Positions 7,807 to 16,235 of a stretch of DNA of 33,591 bases are shown piece after piece. Each line of letters starts with the position of its first letter. The stretch's first letter is position 1. The notes beneath the pieces were generated by a model. It was not told where the DNA came from. It ran no database searches and saw nothing but the letters and a program-made list of their open reading frames with translations. Made by a program: the position numbers and the translations under genes. Source of the DNA: CAZABP01 sp964483245 (GTDB lineage: Bacteria > Planctomycetota > UBA1135 > UBA2386); NCBI GenBank assembly GCA_964483245.1, contig CAZABP010000049.1:1-33591 (forward strand), in the 5' to 3' direction.

Positions 7807-9150
7807 ATGGGTCAGATCCTGTTCGCGCTGCCGCAGATCGGGCGGTTCCACCTGCTGGACCGGCTGGCGCGCGCGCTGTCGGCGCGCGGCCATGAAGCCG
7901 CGGTGCTGGCGGCCGACCCGGTGCAGCGCGACTTCTTCGATGCGCAGGAGATGCAGGTGCTGGGCCTGCGCCGCCAGCGCAGCGCACCGCAGGACCTCCC
8001 GCTGACGGAGCTGGCCGAACTGGACGCGCGGCTGGCCGGCCGGCGCGGGCCGATCGCAGCGGACGTCGCAAAGCTCGCCGCGCACGCCGCCGCGGTCGTG
8101 ACGCAATTCGAACGGTCCCCACCGAGCCTGGTCCTGTTCCTCGACGCGCGCGACTCGCTGTCGCGGCTGATCCACTTCGTCGCGACTCGCGCCGGCTGTC
8201 GGATCCTGCACCTCGGTGATGGCCTGCTGCCGCACACGATGCAGCAGGACCACCATGGGGTCGACGGCGAACACTCCGCCTGCGGCCGCACCGCCGGGGA
8301 CTACCGAGACGCGCCGCGCGACGATGCGCTGCTCGCCGCTGCGCTCGCAGCCTGGATCGCCGGCATCGCGCCGCAGCCGCTGATCCGCACGCCGGTCGCA
8401 CCGCCGTACTGGGCGCAGACGCCGCGGCTCGTGGCGCGTTGGTTCGCCGGCACGCGTGGTGCCTATGGCTGTTGGCGCGACGGCTGGCGCCGCCCGGCAC
8501 CGCCCCGTCCGGCGCCGGTCACGCTGCCGGAAGACCCGTTCCTCGCCGTGCTGCTGCAGGCGGACACGGACCCGCGCGTCCGGCTCGACGCGCAAGAACA
8601 GCCGAGCGCCGGCGACCTGCTCGCCGCGGTACGCCGCGTCGGCCAGCACCTCGGCCAGGACACGCAGGTGCTCGCGATCGCGCCGGTCGACCGCCTGCCA
8701 GGCGATCTGATCGCCGTGGCGCGCACGCATGGGGTCGAGCTGCTGCCGGCCGCGGCAGCCGCGACGGTCGTGCCGTCGGCGCTCGCCTGTGTGACCGTCA
8801 CGCATCCGCTGGCGGTCGGCGCACTGCTGGCCGGCACGCCGGTCGTGCACCTGGGGCGTGCGCCGTGGGCGCTCCCGGGCGTCACCCGGCGCACGACGCT
8901 CGACCAGCTCGACCGCGATCTGGTCGACTCGTTGAACGAGGACGCCGCGACGCTGCGCGAACGGCTGCTGACCCGGTTGCTGACCGACGATCACGTCTGG
9001 TGCAGCCGCGATGAACCGGACCACAACGGGATCCTCGGCCTCGTCGCCGCCGTCGAGCGGCGGATCCAGCACGAGCCGACGTCGGCCGCTACGGCCTACC
9101 GGGCTGGTCCGGTCTGGCCGCTGACGCCGAGCAGCGCCGCTGGCGGCTGA
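7807..9150 (+). CDS. Capsule polysaccharide synthesis protein, KpsS/KpsC-like
   Basis: A 447-residue protein that resembles the capsule-synthesis family of KpsC, KpsS and LipB, which build the Kdo linker joining capsular polysaccharide to lipid. The evidence is the segment LHLGDGLLPHTMQQDHHGVD (a D/E-x-G-L-L-P-x-T-x-x-x-D-x-x-G-V pattern) and the late motif VTHPLAVGALLAGTPVVHLG. The latter matches the GT-B-like loop in which an invariant residue is followed by ALL.G.PV..LG. Assignment is by motif only; a role as glycosyltransferase in surface-glycan assembly is inferred. The ATG at 7807 follows another ATG at 7803 in a different frame. Its last 55 bases overlap the convergent phosphodiesterase gene. 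It begins a 10 kb stretch rich in glycan genes. Confidence 0.65.
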   Translation: MGQILFALPQIGRFHLLDRLARALSARGHEAAVLAADPVQRDFFDAQEMQVLGLRRQRSAPQDLPLTELAELDARLAGRRGPIAADVAKLAAHAAAVVTQFERSPPSLVLFLDARDSLSRLIHFVATRAGCRILHLGDGLLPHTMQQDHHGVDGEHSACGRTAGDYRDAPRDDALLAAALAAWIAGIAPQPLIRTPVAPPYWAQTPRLVARWFAGTRGAYGCWRDGWRRPAPPRPAPVTLPEDPFLAVLLQADTDPRVRLDAQEQPSAGDLLAAVRRVGQHLGQDTQVLAIAPVDRLPGDLIAVARTHGVELLPAAAAATVVPSALACVTVTHPLAVGALLAGTPVVHLGRAPWALPGVTRRTTLDQLDRDLVDSLNEDAATLRERLLTRLLTDDHVWCSRDEPDHNGILGLVAAVERRIQHEPTSAATAYRAGPVWPLTPSSAAGG

Positions 9151-10427
9151 GCTTCCACTGCCCGCCGCACCGCGACCCACGATCTCCCCTCGCTGCACCC
9201 CGGCGGCGGCACCCCGAGCAGATCGCTGACCGTCGCACAGACATCCACGAGCGGCGCCTCGGCGACGCGAGCGGCGGCGATCCCGGGTCCGGCGACGATC
9301 GCGAGGCCCTTCTGGCCATCGACCGCCGGGTCGTAGCCGTGCATGCCGAGGATCCGCTCGTCGCGGCGGTGGAACCAGTCTGGCCAGATCAACACGCCAG
9401 GTGCCGCCAGCCACGCCACGTCGCCGTAGCGCCGGTCCCGGAACGGAATCCGCCGCGCCCGCGCGGTCTCGGCATCGAGCACGCGCCCGTGCGCTTCGAG
9501 CCCGGTGAACGCATCGGCGACGAATGGCTGCGCCCGCGGCGTCAGCGCCCACAGCTTCGCCGTCGTGGAATCGAGGAACGGCAGCCAGTCGACCCCTTCG
9601 ACGAGCCCGCAGGCGCGCGCACGGGTGCGCAGATGCGCCCGCACGTCGATGCGCGCGGTCACCGGCAGCATCCCGTGATCCCCCACGACCAGCCAGGTCG
9701 GCGTGCGCCCGCGCGCGCGGAACGCAGCATCGATCCCGGCCAGCCGTTCATCGATCCGCGCAACCGCCTCCTGCACCTGGATCGACTGCGGCCCGTGCAG
9801 ATGCCCGACGGCATCCGCCGAGCCGAACAGACCGAAGCAGGCATCCCACGCCGGCTCCTCCTGCGCGAGCTGCAGGAACGCCCGCTCGGTGCTCGCATCG
9901 CTGCCGTCCACCTCAGGGTACATCAGGTACTTCGCGCGGACACCGCACGCGGCAAACACGTCGAACAGACTCGGCACCGGCAGCGCCCCCGGCTCGTGCA
10001 CCGGCTTCTGGTCCTCGGACACCGAGAAGAACGGCAGCAGGTGCAGCGGAATCCGCGCGGTCGACGGATGCCGCGCGTGCTGCCGCGCACGCGCGTAGAT
10101 CCTGGTCCGCACCCGCGCATCGAGCACGCGCCCGAACACACCCGGCAGCGCCCGCGCGCATGCATCGACGACGCGTGGCCAACGCCTGCCGGCCAGGAAC
10201 GCGAACGGCGACGCGTCCGGCGCGAACGTGTGCATCGTCCACAACCCGGTCCGGTCGGCCCACGCACCGGTCAGGATCGCCGAACGCTGCGTGAACCCCG
10301 ACGCCGTGCGCAGCCGCTGCACGTGCACCCCGCGCTCGGCGAGCTGCGACAGGAACGGAGTGCGCGCCGGATCGAGGTAGTCGTGCCGGAACGCATCGAG
10401 CACGACGAACAGCAACGGCGAGCTCAC
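9096..10427 (-). CDS. Type I phosphodiesterase / alkaline-phosphatase-superfamily hydrolase
   Basis: A 443-residue metal-dependent phosphohydrolase. The first metal site is visible in FVVLDAFRHDYLD near the N-terminus, a probable Thr nucleophile in SGFTQRSAILTG, and the remaining metal ligands in DAVGHLHGP, VVGDHGM and the late GMHGYDP. This order matches the nucleotide pyrophosphatase/phosphodiesterase family. No signal peptide is apparent, so it is likely cytoplasmic or membrane-associated. The GTG start overlaps the stop of the nucleotidyltransferase-like gene as GTGA (10427-10424), suggesting coupled translation. Being last in a glycan operon, it may remove or remodel a phosphodiester-linked substituent; this is inference. 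The 3' end overlaps the convergent capsule-like gene by 55 bases. Confidence 0.8.
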   Translation of the reverse strand: MSSPLLFVVLDAFRHDYLDPARTPFLSQLAERGVHVQRLRTASGFTQRSAILTGAWADRTGLWTMHTFAPDASPFAFLAGRRWPRVVDACARALPGVFGRVLDARVRTRIYARARQHARHPSTARIPLHLLPFFSVSEDQKPVHEPGALPVPSLFDVFAACGVRAKYLMYPEVDGSDASTERAFLQLAQEEPAWDACFGLFGSADAVGHLHGPQSIQVQEAVARIDERLAGIDAAFRARGRTPTWLVVGDHGMLPVTARIDVRAHLRTRARACGLVEGVDWLPFLDSTTAKLWALTPRAQPFVADAFTGLEAHGRVLDAETARARRIPFRDRRYGDVAWLAAPGVLIWPDWFHRRDERILGMHGYDPAVDGQKGLAIVAGPGIAAARVAEAPLVDVCATVSDLLGVPPPGCSEGRSWVAVRRAVEAQPPAALLGVSGQTGPAR

Positions 10428-11512
10428 GCGTGCTCCTTCAACAACCGCAACACGTCCTGCTCCCAGCGCGGCGAGGTGTCGTCGTGACCGTTCAGCGCTG
10501 TGCGCCACAGGCCGACCGCCTCGCGCGCACGTCCGATCCAATCCGCCAGCGGCCCGGCCAGATACTCGTCCGCCAACACGAGGCAGGCGGCATGCGCAAC
10601 CGCGAGCGGTGAACCGGCGAGGCCCAACCGCGCGGCGAGACCCACGGTCGGCCCGGGCAGGCGCGCCCAGGCCATGGCGTTGCGCAGCAACGCACGCGGC
10701 GATTGCGGCGGCGGCTCGTCCAGCGCACCGGCCAGCTCGACCTGATCCGACAGGCAGCTCCGCCATTCGGCGAGCAGCTGCGCCGGCGCGCCGGGATCCG
10801 GCTCTGGTGCGGCGCGCCACGCATGCCAGCGCGCTGCAGCCGGGCGCTGCCGCTGCAACACGGCGCGCGCATCGCGGCAATCGGCATGCGCGGCGGCCGT
10901 CTCGACGGCGAGGATCGCGTCGGCGTAGACCTTGCAGAACTGGTAGCGCAGCACGAGGCGACGGATCGCATCGGACGCGCCCACCTGATCGAGCATCCAC
11001 AGCAGGCCGGCGAGCCGGTTGCATGCGAGGTCGCGCCCTTCCCCCGCCGGCGGCCGCCGCGACTCGAGCGCCGCCCGCAGCTCGCGCAGCGGCGCCTCGT
11101 CGCCGGCCAGCGTCGTGCCGCGGCGGGCGAGGTCGTGCAGGAACATCCGGTCTGGCGGCTGCGCCAGGGTCCGCTGCGTCAGCAGACCGAACTCCGCGTG
11201 CGCGGCCAACCCGAGCGGCCGCGCGCGGACGCTGAAGTCGGCACTGAGCTGCGCCAGGTCGAGGCGCAGCGACGCCCGCGCCGTGCGGGTCGGGACGACG
11301 ACGAAGTCGACGTCCGACAGCAACCACGGCTGCCCGCCGACCACGACGCCGCAGGCATTGCCATAGGCGAGGGAACCACTCAGCAGCAGCGCCTGGACGT
11401 CCGGATCCCCGGCGAGCTGCTGCACGCCCTGGCGCAGGATCGCACGTGCGACGGCGTCGATCTGCGGATCGGCCGCGCAGCGAAGCTCAGGGGACAGCGT
11501 CGTGGAGGTCAT
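10424..11512 (-). CDS. Nucleotidyltransferase-fold protein in glycan operon
   Basis: A 362-residue protein with a polymerase-beta-type nucleotidyltransferase signature: LLSGSLAYGN (about residues 43-52) followed by LLSDVDFVVVP, giving the GS...D-x-D arrangement of the catalytic loop and two acidic metal ligands. The spacing between GS and DVD (about 20 residues) is longer than in the minimal MNT antitoxin type. The remaining 270 residues are helical and Ala/Leu-rich, with no motif I can name. It may transfer a nucleotide to a sugar, a protein or a lipid. Its position between a flippase-glycosyltransferase and a phosphodiesterase suggests a role in adding or tuning a phosphate substituent on the glycan; this is inference. 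ATG at 11512 shares one base with the preceding stop (TGATG). Confidence 0.65.
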   Translation of the reverse strand: MTSTTLSPELRCAADPQIDAVARAILRQGVQQLAGDPDVQALLLSGSLAYGNACGVVVGGQPWLLSDVDFVVVPTRTARASLRLDLAQLSADFSVRARPLGLAAHAEFGLLTQRTLAQPPDRMFLHDLARRGTTLAGDEAPLRELRAALESRRPPAGEGRDLACNRLAGLLWMLDQVGASDAIRRLVLRYQFCKVYADAILAVETAAAHADCRDARAVLQRQRPAAARWHAWRAAPEPDPGAPAQLLAEWRSCLSDQVELAGALDEPPPQSPRALLRNAMAWARLPGPTVGLAARLGLAGSPLAVAHAACLVLADEYLAGPLADWIGRAREAVGLWRTALNGHDDTSPRWEQDVLRLLKEHA

Positions 11513-14046
11513 CAGGTCGCCGCGAGCTGCGGCTGCAGCATCGGTTCGTCACTGCGTGCCGGCATGCGGAGCCCGAGCTCGACGTAGGTCTGCAATGTCG
11601 CGTCGATCTGTCGGTCGAGCCGGAACTCCGCTTGTGCCCGCGCGCAGCCGTTCGCACCGAGCTTTCGGCGCCCAGCCGGTCCGAGCTTGATCCAGGCTTC
11701 GATGGCGCCGGCCAGTGCTGCCTCGTCGCCGGGCGGTACGAGGAACCCGGTCTCACCGTGGACGACCGCCTCCGGCGTGCCGGCGACCGCCGTCGCGAGG
11801 ACCGGCAATCCCGCTGCCATCCCTTCCAGCACGGCCAACGGCAGCCCCTCGTGGAACGACGGCAGGACGAGCCCGTCGGCAGCGCGCAGCAGGTCGGCGA
11901 CGTCGTCACGCCAACCGAGGAACGTCACCGGCAGCCCGGCCGCCTGCGCCTCGAGCCGCGCACGCTCCGGCCCGTCACCGGCGATCCACACTCGAGGTGG
12001 CGCCGCGATCCGCCGCAGCGCACCCAGCAGGACAGCGACCCCTTTGACGGCGGTCAGCCGACCGCTGAACAGCAGCACCGCCTGAGCATCCGGAACGGCG
12101 AGCCGGCGCCGCACGCGGGCACGCCGCGCGGCGTCCGGGGCGAAGGCTTCGACCTCGATCCCATTACGCACCGTGCGTGCGCGCTCCGGCTCGACGCCAT
12201 ACCGGGCCACGACATCGGCACGCAACGCAGCGGCGACGCACAGCAACCGATCCGGGATCGGCAGTGCGCTGCGGCGCCGGATCCCCTTCGGCGACCACAC
12301 CGGCGGTGCGTCGCCACGGCCGAGCTGCAGCGTCGCCACGATCGGCCTGCGTCCGGCGGCCCGCGCGAGCAGCAGCCCCGGTGCCTGGTCATCCATGCTG
12401 TTGAGGTGGAAGTGGACGAGTCCGTCCCGGGCCGCGAGCACGCTGCCGAGCCGCCCCCACCCGAGCAGGTCCCAGGGCGCTTCGACGCTGGCATGCCACA
12501 CGCGACGAACCCCGGCCTGCTGCATCCGCTCGCACCAGCTCCGGGTCGCGGCGGCGCGCGGCGCGATCAGCTCGGTCTGCAGCCCTCGGTGCGTGCACGC
12601 ACGCGCGAGCGCGAGCAGATGCTGCTCGACGCCGCCGACGCTCCGCGAGTTGCAGACGAACGTCACATCGGCGCCGCGCGGCCGTGCGCGCGTCATCGCC
12701 CACCAGGCGAGTGCCAACAGCGCGATTGGAATCGACGCTGCCGGCAGAGGTAGGTCCACGGCAGCGAGTACGAGCAGCGCGCCGATCACGAGCGGAGTCC
12801 GCGCGTCCACGGCAGCGGCACCGAGCATCCCGGCCGCCGCATGCAGCCAGATCGCTGCGGCCGCCGCCGCGATCCCATGCGCAGCCACGAGCCCCACGCC
12901 CCCGAGCTTCGGCACGAGCAGACAGCCGAGCCCGAGCTCGATCGCGAGCTTGCCTGCATTTGCGCGCGTCACGATGCCGGGGCGCTCCTGCACCAGCGCC
13001 AGCAGTGCTGCGGGATGCGACAACGTCCGCAGACACACCTGCGGCGCGAACATCACGAGCAGGGGCACCACGGCTGCGAAGCCCGCCGGCCCGAGCAGCA
13101 GCCCGACCACCGGCGCCGCGGCGACCAGCAGCAGCGCGACCGCGACGCTGGCGGCCGACGTCTGCTGCACGATCGCACGGTAGGTCGTGCCGACGTCCCC
13201 TCGTGCCCGCGCCGCCGCGAGCTCCGGCCCGCGCGCCTGCGGAATCGCTGCGAGCAGTTCCGCGGTCAGGTCGGCGATCAGGGCCGCGAGCCGATAGGCA
13301 CCGGCTGCCGCCAACGAGCCGAACGATGCCAGCAACGGCGCGCCGAGCGAGCTGTACAGCTTGAACAACTGCTGCGACGCCGCGATCGGAAGGCAGAACC
13401 GCAGGTAGCGCCGCAGTACCGGACCGTCCTCCCCACCCCGCAACGGCGCGAGCAACCGCAGCTGCGACCAGCTCCACAACACGAACGGGAGCTGCGCCCA
13501 GACCGCGAGCTCGTAGTACCCGGCCGCGTCCTCGTGCAGCCAGACTGTCAGGCCGGCGGCAGCGACCAGTCCCCCTTGCTCGAGCAGCCGGGCGACCAAC
13601 AACGCGCGCCATGCCTGCAACCCGAGCAGCAGCTCCGGATCCAGCGGACCGCGCAGCGCCGGAATCAGGTTCCACAGCGCGACGGCGAGCAGCGCATCGG
13701 CGACCGCCGGGCTGCCGAACCAGCTGCCGAGCGCCGGGTGCAGGGCCCACAGCGCCAGCGACACGAGCAGCGCGGTGGCACAGCCTGCCAACCAGGTCGC
13801 ACGCACGACCCGACCGGCGGCGCTGCCACGTCCTTCGCCGACCAGCAACGGGACGAACGTCGCCAACGCCGCCGGCGGCACGAGCTCGATCAACCGCAGC
13901 AGACCGAGCACCGACGTGGCGATCGCGAGCACGCCGTAGCCGTCGCGCCCGAGGTGCCACGCCAGCAGACCATGCGTCAGCAGCCCACCGGCGATCCGCG
14001 CGCCGCGCGCCGCTGCCAGCGCGCGGGCTCCGGCGCCGGCGCTCAT
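11512..14046 (-). CDS. Fusion of polysaccharide flippase and GT4 glycosyltransferase
   Basis: A single uninterrupted 844-residue frame with two recognisable halves. Residues 1-450 are an integral membrane protein with about 12 hydrophobic segments. Its opening (HGLLAWHLGRDGYGVLAIAT) reads like the first helices of Wzx/RfbX-type oligosaccharide flippases of the MOP superfamily. Residues 460-844 are a GT-B glycosyltransferase of family 4. They have the N-terminal VTFVCNSRSVGGVEQHLLAL, a second-domain start at LLFSGRLTAVKGV, and the E-x7-E motif in EGLPLAVLEGMAAGLPVLAT. Flippase and transferase are usually separate genes; here they could couple glycan extension with lipid-linked export. The ATG at 14046 overlaps the GT2 stop as ATGA. 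An internal ATG at residue 451 (12696) could permit separate GT4 production but has no visible ribosome site. Confidence 0.8.
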   Translation of the reverse strand: MSAGAGARALAAARGARIAGGLLTHGLLAWHLGRDGYGVLAIATSVLGLLRLIELVPPAALATFVPLLVGEGRGSAAGRVVRATWLAGCATALLVSLALWALHPALGSWFGSPAVADALLAVALWNLIPALRGPLDPELLLGLQAWRALLVARLLEQGGLVAAAGLTVWLHEDAAGYYELAVWAQLPFVLWSWSQLRLLAPLRGGEDGPVLRRYLRFCLPIAASQQLFKLYSSLGAPLLASFGSLAAAGAYRLAALIADLTAELLAAIPQARGPELAAARARGDVGTTYRAIVQQTSAASVAVALLLVAAAPVVGLLLGPAGFAAVVPLLVMFAPQVCLRTLSHPAALLALVQERPGIVTRANAGKLAIELGLGCLLVPKLGGVGLVAAHGIAAAAAAIWLHAAAGMLGAAAVDARTPLVIGALLVLAAVDLPLPAASIPIALLALAWWAMTRARPRGADVTFVCNSRSVGGVEQHLLALARACTHRGLQTELIAPRAAATRSWCERMQQAGVRRVWHASVEAPWDLLGWGRLGSVLAARDGLVHFHLNSMDDQAPGLLLARAAGRRPIVATLQLGRGDAPPVWSPKGIRRRSALPIPDRLLCVAAALRADVVARYGVEPERARTVRNGIEVEAFAPDAARRARVRRRLAVPDAQAVLLFSGRLTAVKGVAVLLGALRRIAAPPRVWIAGDGPERARLEAQAAGLPVTFLGWRDDVADLLRAADGLVLPSFHEGLPLAVLEGMAAGLPVLATAVAGTPEAVVHGETGFLVPPGDEAALAGAIEAWIKLGPAGRRKLGANGCARAQAEFRLDRQIDATLQTYVELGLRMPARSDEPMLQPQLAAT

Positions 14047-14918
14047 GCCTGGGCGTCCCGGCAGCCGAGCCACACGCCGAGCACGCGCGCGAGCCGCAAG
14101 CCTGGTGCGCGCAGCCAGGCGCGCAGCCCGGCATGCGCGCGGCACAGACGCCTCATGTCGCGCGCGAGTCCGACCGCGAACGCGACCGGCAGCAACCCGG
14201 CGCGCCGCAGCGACGTGCGCAGCCCGCAGTGACGCACCATCACGGCCGTCTCGCGGCGCTTGCGCGCCAGCACCTGCGCGAACCCTTCGTCGTGCGAGTG
14301 CAGCACCGCCGCCCGCGGCGCGTAGACGATCTCGTATCCCTGCGCGCAGATCGTGGCCGCCCAGATCCGGTCTTCGGCATAGCCGACCTGCTCGTCGAAC
14401 CGATGCGCGAGCGCCAGCTCGCGCCGCACTGCGGCGTTCGCATTCGAGAATGGCGCCTCGCCCGCGTAGCGCGCGGCCTGGTCCGGATACGCACGCTGCA
14501 GCTCGTCCGCGTCGATCGGATGGCAGCCACGCCGCGGCAGCTGCCGACCGAACACCGCGCCGACTTGCGGATCGCGCAGCGGCGCGACCAGCTCCGCGAG
14601 CCAGTGTTCGCTCGCCGGCTCCGCGTGCGCCGACAGGTAGACGACGACGTCGTGCCGCGCCGCCTGCGTGCCGAGGTTCAGGCCGCGCCCGTACGTGAAC
14701 CGCTCCGGCGCGAGCGGCACGACCCGTGCACCATGGGCGCGGGCGATCGCGACCGTGCCGTCCGTCGATCCGGAGTCGACCACGACGACCTCCTGCGCCG
14801 GCAGCGACTGCCTGGCGATCGCCGCCAGGACGGCCGGCAGGGCGGCCGCCTCGTTCCTGGCGCGGATCACGACCGACACCGCGGGCCGCGCCGGAGCCGC
14901 CGGATCCGGCGACACCAC
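14043..14918 (-). CDS. GT2-family glycosyltransferase
   Basis: A GT-A glycosyltransferase of about 291 residues, probably acting at the inner membrane on a lipid-linked glycan. The fold begins with AVSVVIRARNEAAALPAVL, followed by VVVDSGSTDGTVAIA (nucleotide-sugar binding), the acidic site around YLSAHAEPASEHWL, and a loop with FSNANAAVRREL and an ED pair in GYAEDRIWAA. A weakly hydrophobic tail with many Arg/Leu follows. It looks like the rhamnosyl- or GlcNAc-transferase type, but the donor is unknown. The start is uncertain: GTG at 14918 leaves about ten residues before the fold, and GTG at 14960 is also in frame. It heads the four-gene overlapping glycan set and is divergent from the GT4 gene at 14987. 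Confidence 0.8.
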   Translation of the reverse strand: MVSPDPAAPARPAVSVVIRARNEAAALPAVLAAIARQSLPAQEVVVVDSGSTDGTVAIARAHGARVVPLAPERFTYGRGLNLGTQAARHDVVVYLSAHAEPASEHWLAELVAPLRDPQVGAVFGRQLPRRGCHPIDADELQRAYPDQAARYAGEAPFSNANAAVRRELALAHRFDEQVGYAEDRIWAATICAQGYEIVYAPRAAVLHSHDEGFAQVLARKRRETAVMVRHCGLRTSLRRAGLLPVAFAVGLARDMRRLCRAHAGLRAWLRAPGLRLARVLGVWLGCRDAQA

Positions 14919-14986
14919 CGCAGCGTTCCGTCCGGGCGCCGTAACCCTCAAATCGACCACGACCTGCTGCCGAAAACATCGGCACG

Positions 14987-16225
14987 ATGGGCAGGGAACT
15001 TCAGGTGCGACCGTCGGCGCGGCCGACCCGGCTGCGCAGCCTCGTGCGGCGCATCGTGGTCCTGGCCCCGTTCGGCGTGCACCCGCCACGCAGCGGCGGA
15101 CATGCTGCGGTGCTCGAGCCGGCGCGCCACATGGCGCGGCTGGGCCTGCTCGTGCACCTGTTCGGACTGGGTCTGCGCCGCTTCGAGGTCGGCCAGCATT
15201 GGCGTTCGTTCGTGCGCCAGCTCGAGCTCGGGCTGATCGAAGAGCGCGGGATCGGCGTGTGGAACCTGTTCGACTGGCTGCGGCGCGGGCGCAGCGGCCT
15301 GCCGCCGCTGGACGCCGCCGCGTGGCTGTCACGCCATGCGTCCGAGACGCTGTGCGATGCGCTCGACCACGCGCAGGTCGTGCAGTGCGAGAGCCCGTGG
15401 CTGTTCGACTTCACGACCAAGGGGCAGAACCGGGTCCTGGTCGCGCACAACGTCGAGAGCACGCTGCTGGAAGCAAACCCGCGGATCCGCGCCGCCGACG
15501 CGCGGCGCGCGGCCGAGATCGAAGGACGCGCGTGGAACCACGCCGACATCGTGATCTGTCTGACCGATACCGATCGCCAGGAGCTGGCGGATCGCTACGG
15601 TCCGCGTCCCGCACACGTGATCCCGCTCGGCGTCGACACGCAGCGGTTCCGCCCGGCAACGCAGGACCAGCGCACCGAAGCGCGCTTGCGCCTGGGAGTC
15701 GGCGATGAGTTCCTGGTCCTGTTCGCCGGATCGTGGCATGGCCCCAACCGCGCCGCACTGCCACAGATCGAGGAGTGGGCCGATCAGGCACCGCCGGGCA
15801 TGCGGTTCGTCGTGGCCGGCTCGGTCGGCGAGCATCCGCTGAGCAAGGAGAACCTGCTCGTGACCGGGCCGCAGGAATCGCTCGAAGACTGGTTCACGGC
15901 CGCCGACGCCGCGATCCATCCGATCACCGAAGGCTCCGGCGCCAACGTCAAGCTGCTCGAGTACCTCGCCGCCGGCCTGCCGACGGTCAGCACGCGGTTC
16001 GGCGCGCGCGGCCTCGAAGCCGTCAACGGCGAGCACTTGATCGTGTGCGAGCCGAGCGGCTTCCCGGCGGCACTGCAGAACCTCCGCCGCGACCGCCTGC
16101 TGCGCGACGCCCTGGCGCGCAACGCGCGCCACCTGGTGATCACGCGCCGCTCGTGGGCCGTCGTCGCCGAGCAGCGCCAGCGGCTGTACGACCAGAGCTT
16201 CCTGGTGCCGGGGCAGAGACTCTGA
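14987..16225 (+). CDS. GT4-family glycosyltransferase
   Basis: A 412-residue GT-B enzyme expected to transfer a sugar from a nucleotide donor onto a growing surface glycan. The N-domain starts at IVVLAPFGVHPPRSGGH, with an acceptor-side glycine loop, and continues to VLVAHNVESTLLE. The C-domain starts near VLFAGSWHGPNRAALPQI and contains TEGSGANVKLLEYLAAGLPT, the donor-binding loop with the second Glu of the retaining GT4 pair. This form (EGSG.N.KLLEY) is seen in the Glyco_trans_1_4 subgroup. About 20 Arg-rich residues precede the first strand, so a later start is possible, but the ATG at 14987 is the first available. It ends 10 bases before the convergent birA stop. Confidence 0.85.
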   Translation: MGRELQVRPSARPTRLRSLVRRIVVLAPFGVHPPRSGGHAAVLEPARHMARLGLLVHLFGLGLRRFEVGQHWRSFVRQLELGLIEERGIGVWNLFDWLRRGRSGLPPLDAAAWLSRHASETLCDALDHAQVVQCESPWLFDFTTKGQNRVLVAHNVESTLLEANPRIRAADARRAAEIEGRAWNHADIVICLTDTDRQELADRYGPRPAHVIPLGVDTQRFRPATQDQRTEARLRLGVGDEFLVLFAGSWHGPNRAALPQIEEWADQAPPGMRFVVAGSVGEHPLSKENLLVTGPQESLEDWFTAADAAIHPITEGSGANVKLLEYLAAGLPTVSTRFGARGLEAVNGEHLIVCEPSGFPAALQNLRRDRLLRDALARNARHLVITRRSWAVVAEQRQRLYDQSFLVPGQRL

Positions 16226-16235
16226 GCCGTCGCGA

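Noticed and set aside
12696..12696. Separate flippase and GT4 genes split at the internal ATG
   Set aside because: No stop or frame change separates the halves and no ribosome site precedes the internal ATG, so a fusion is the simpler reading.
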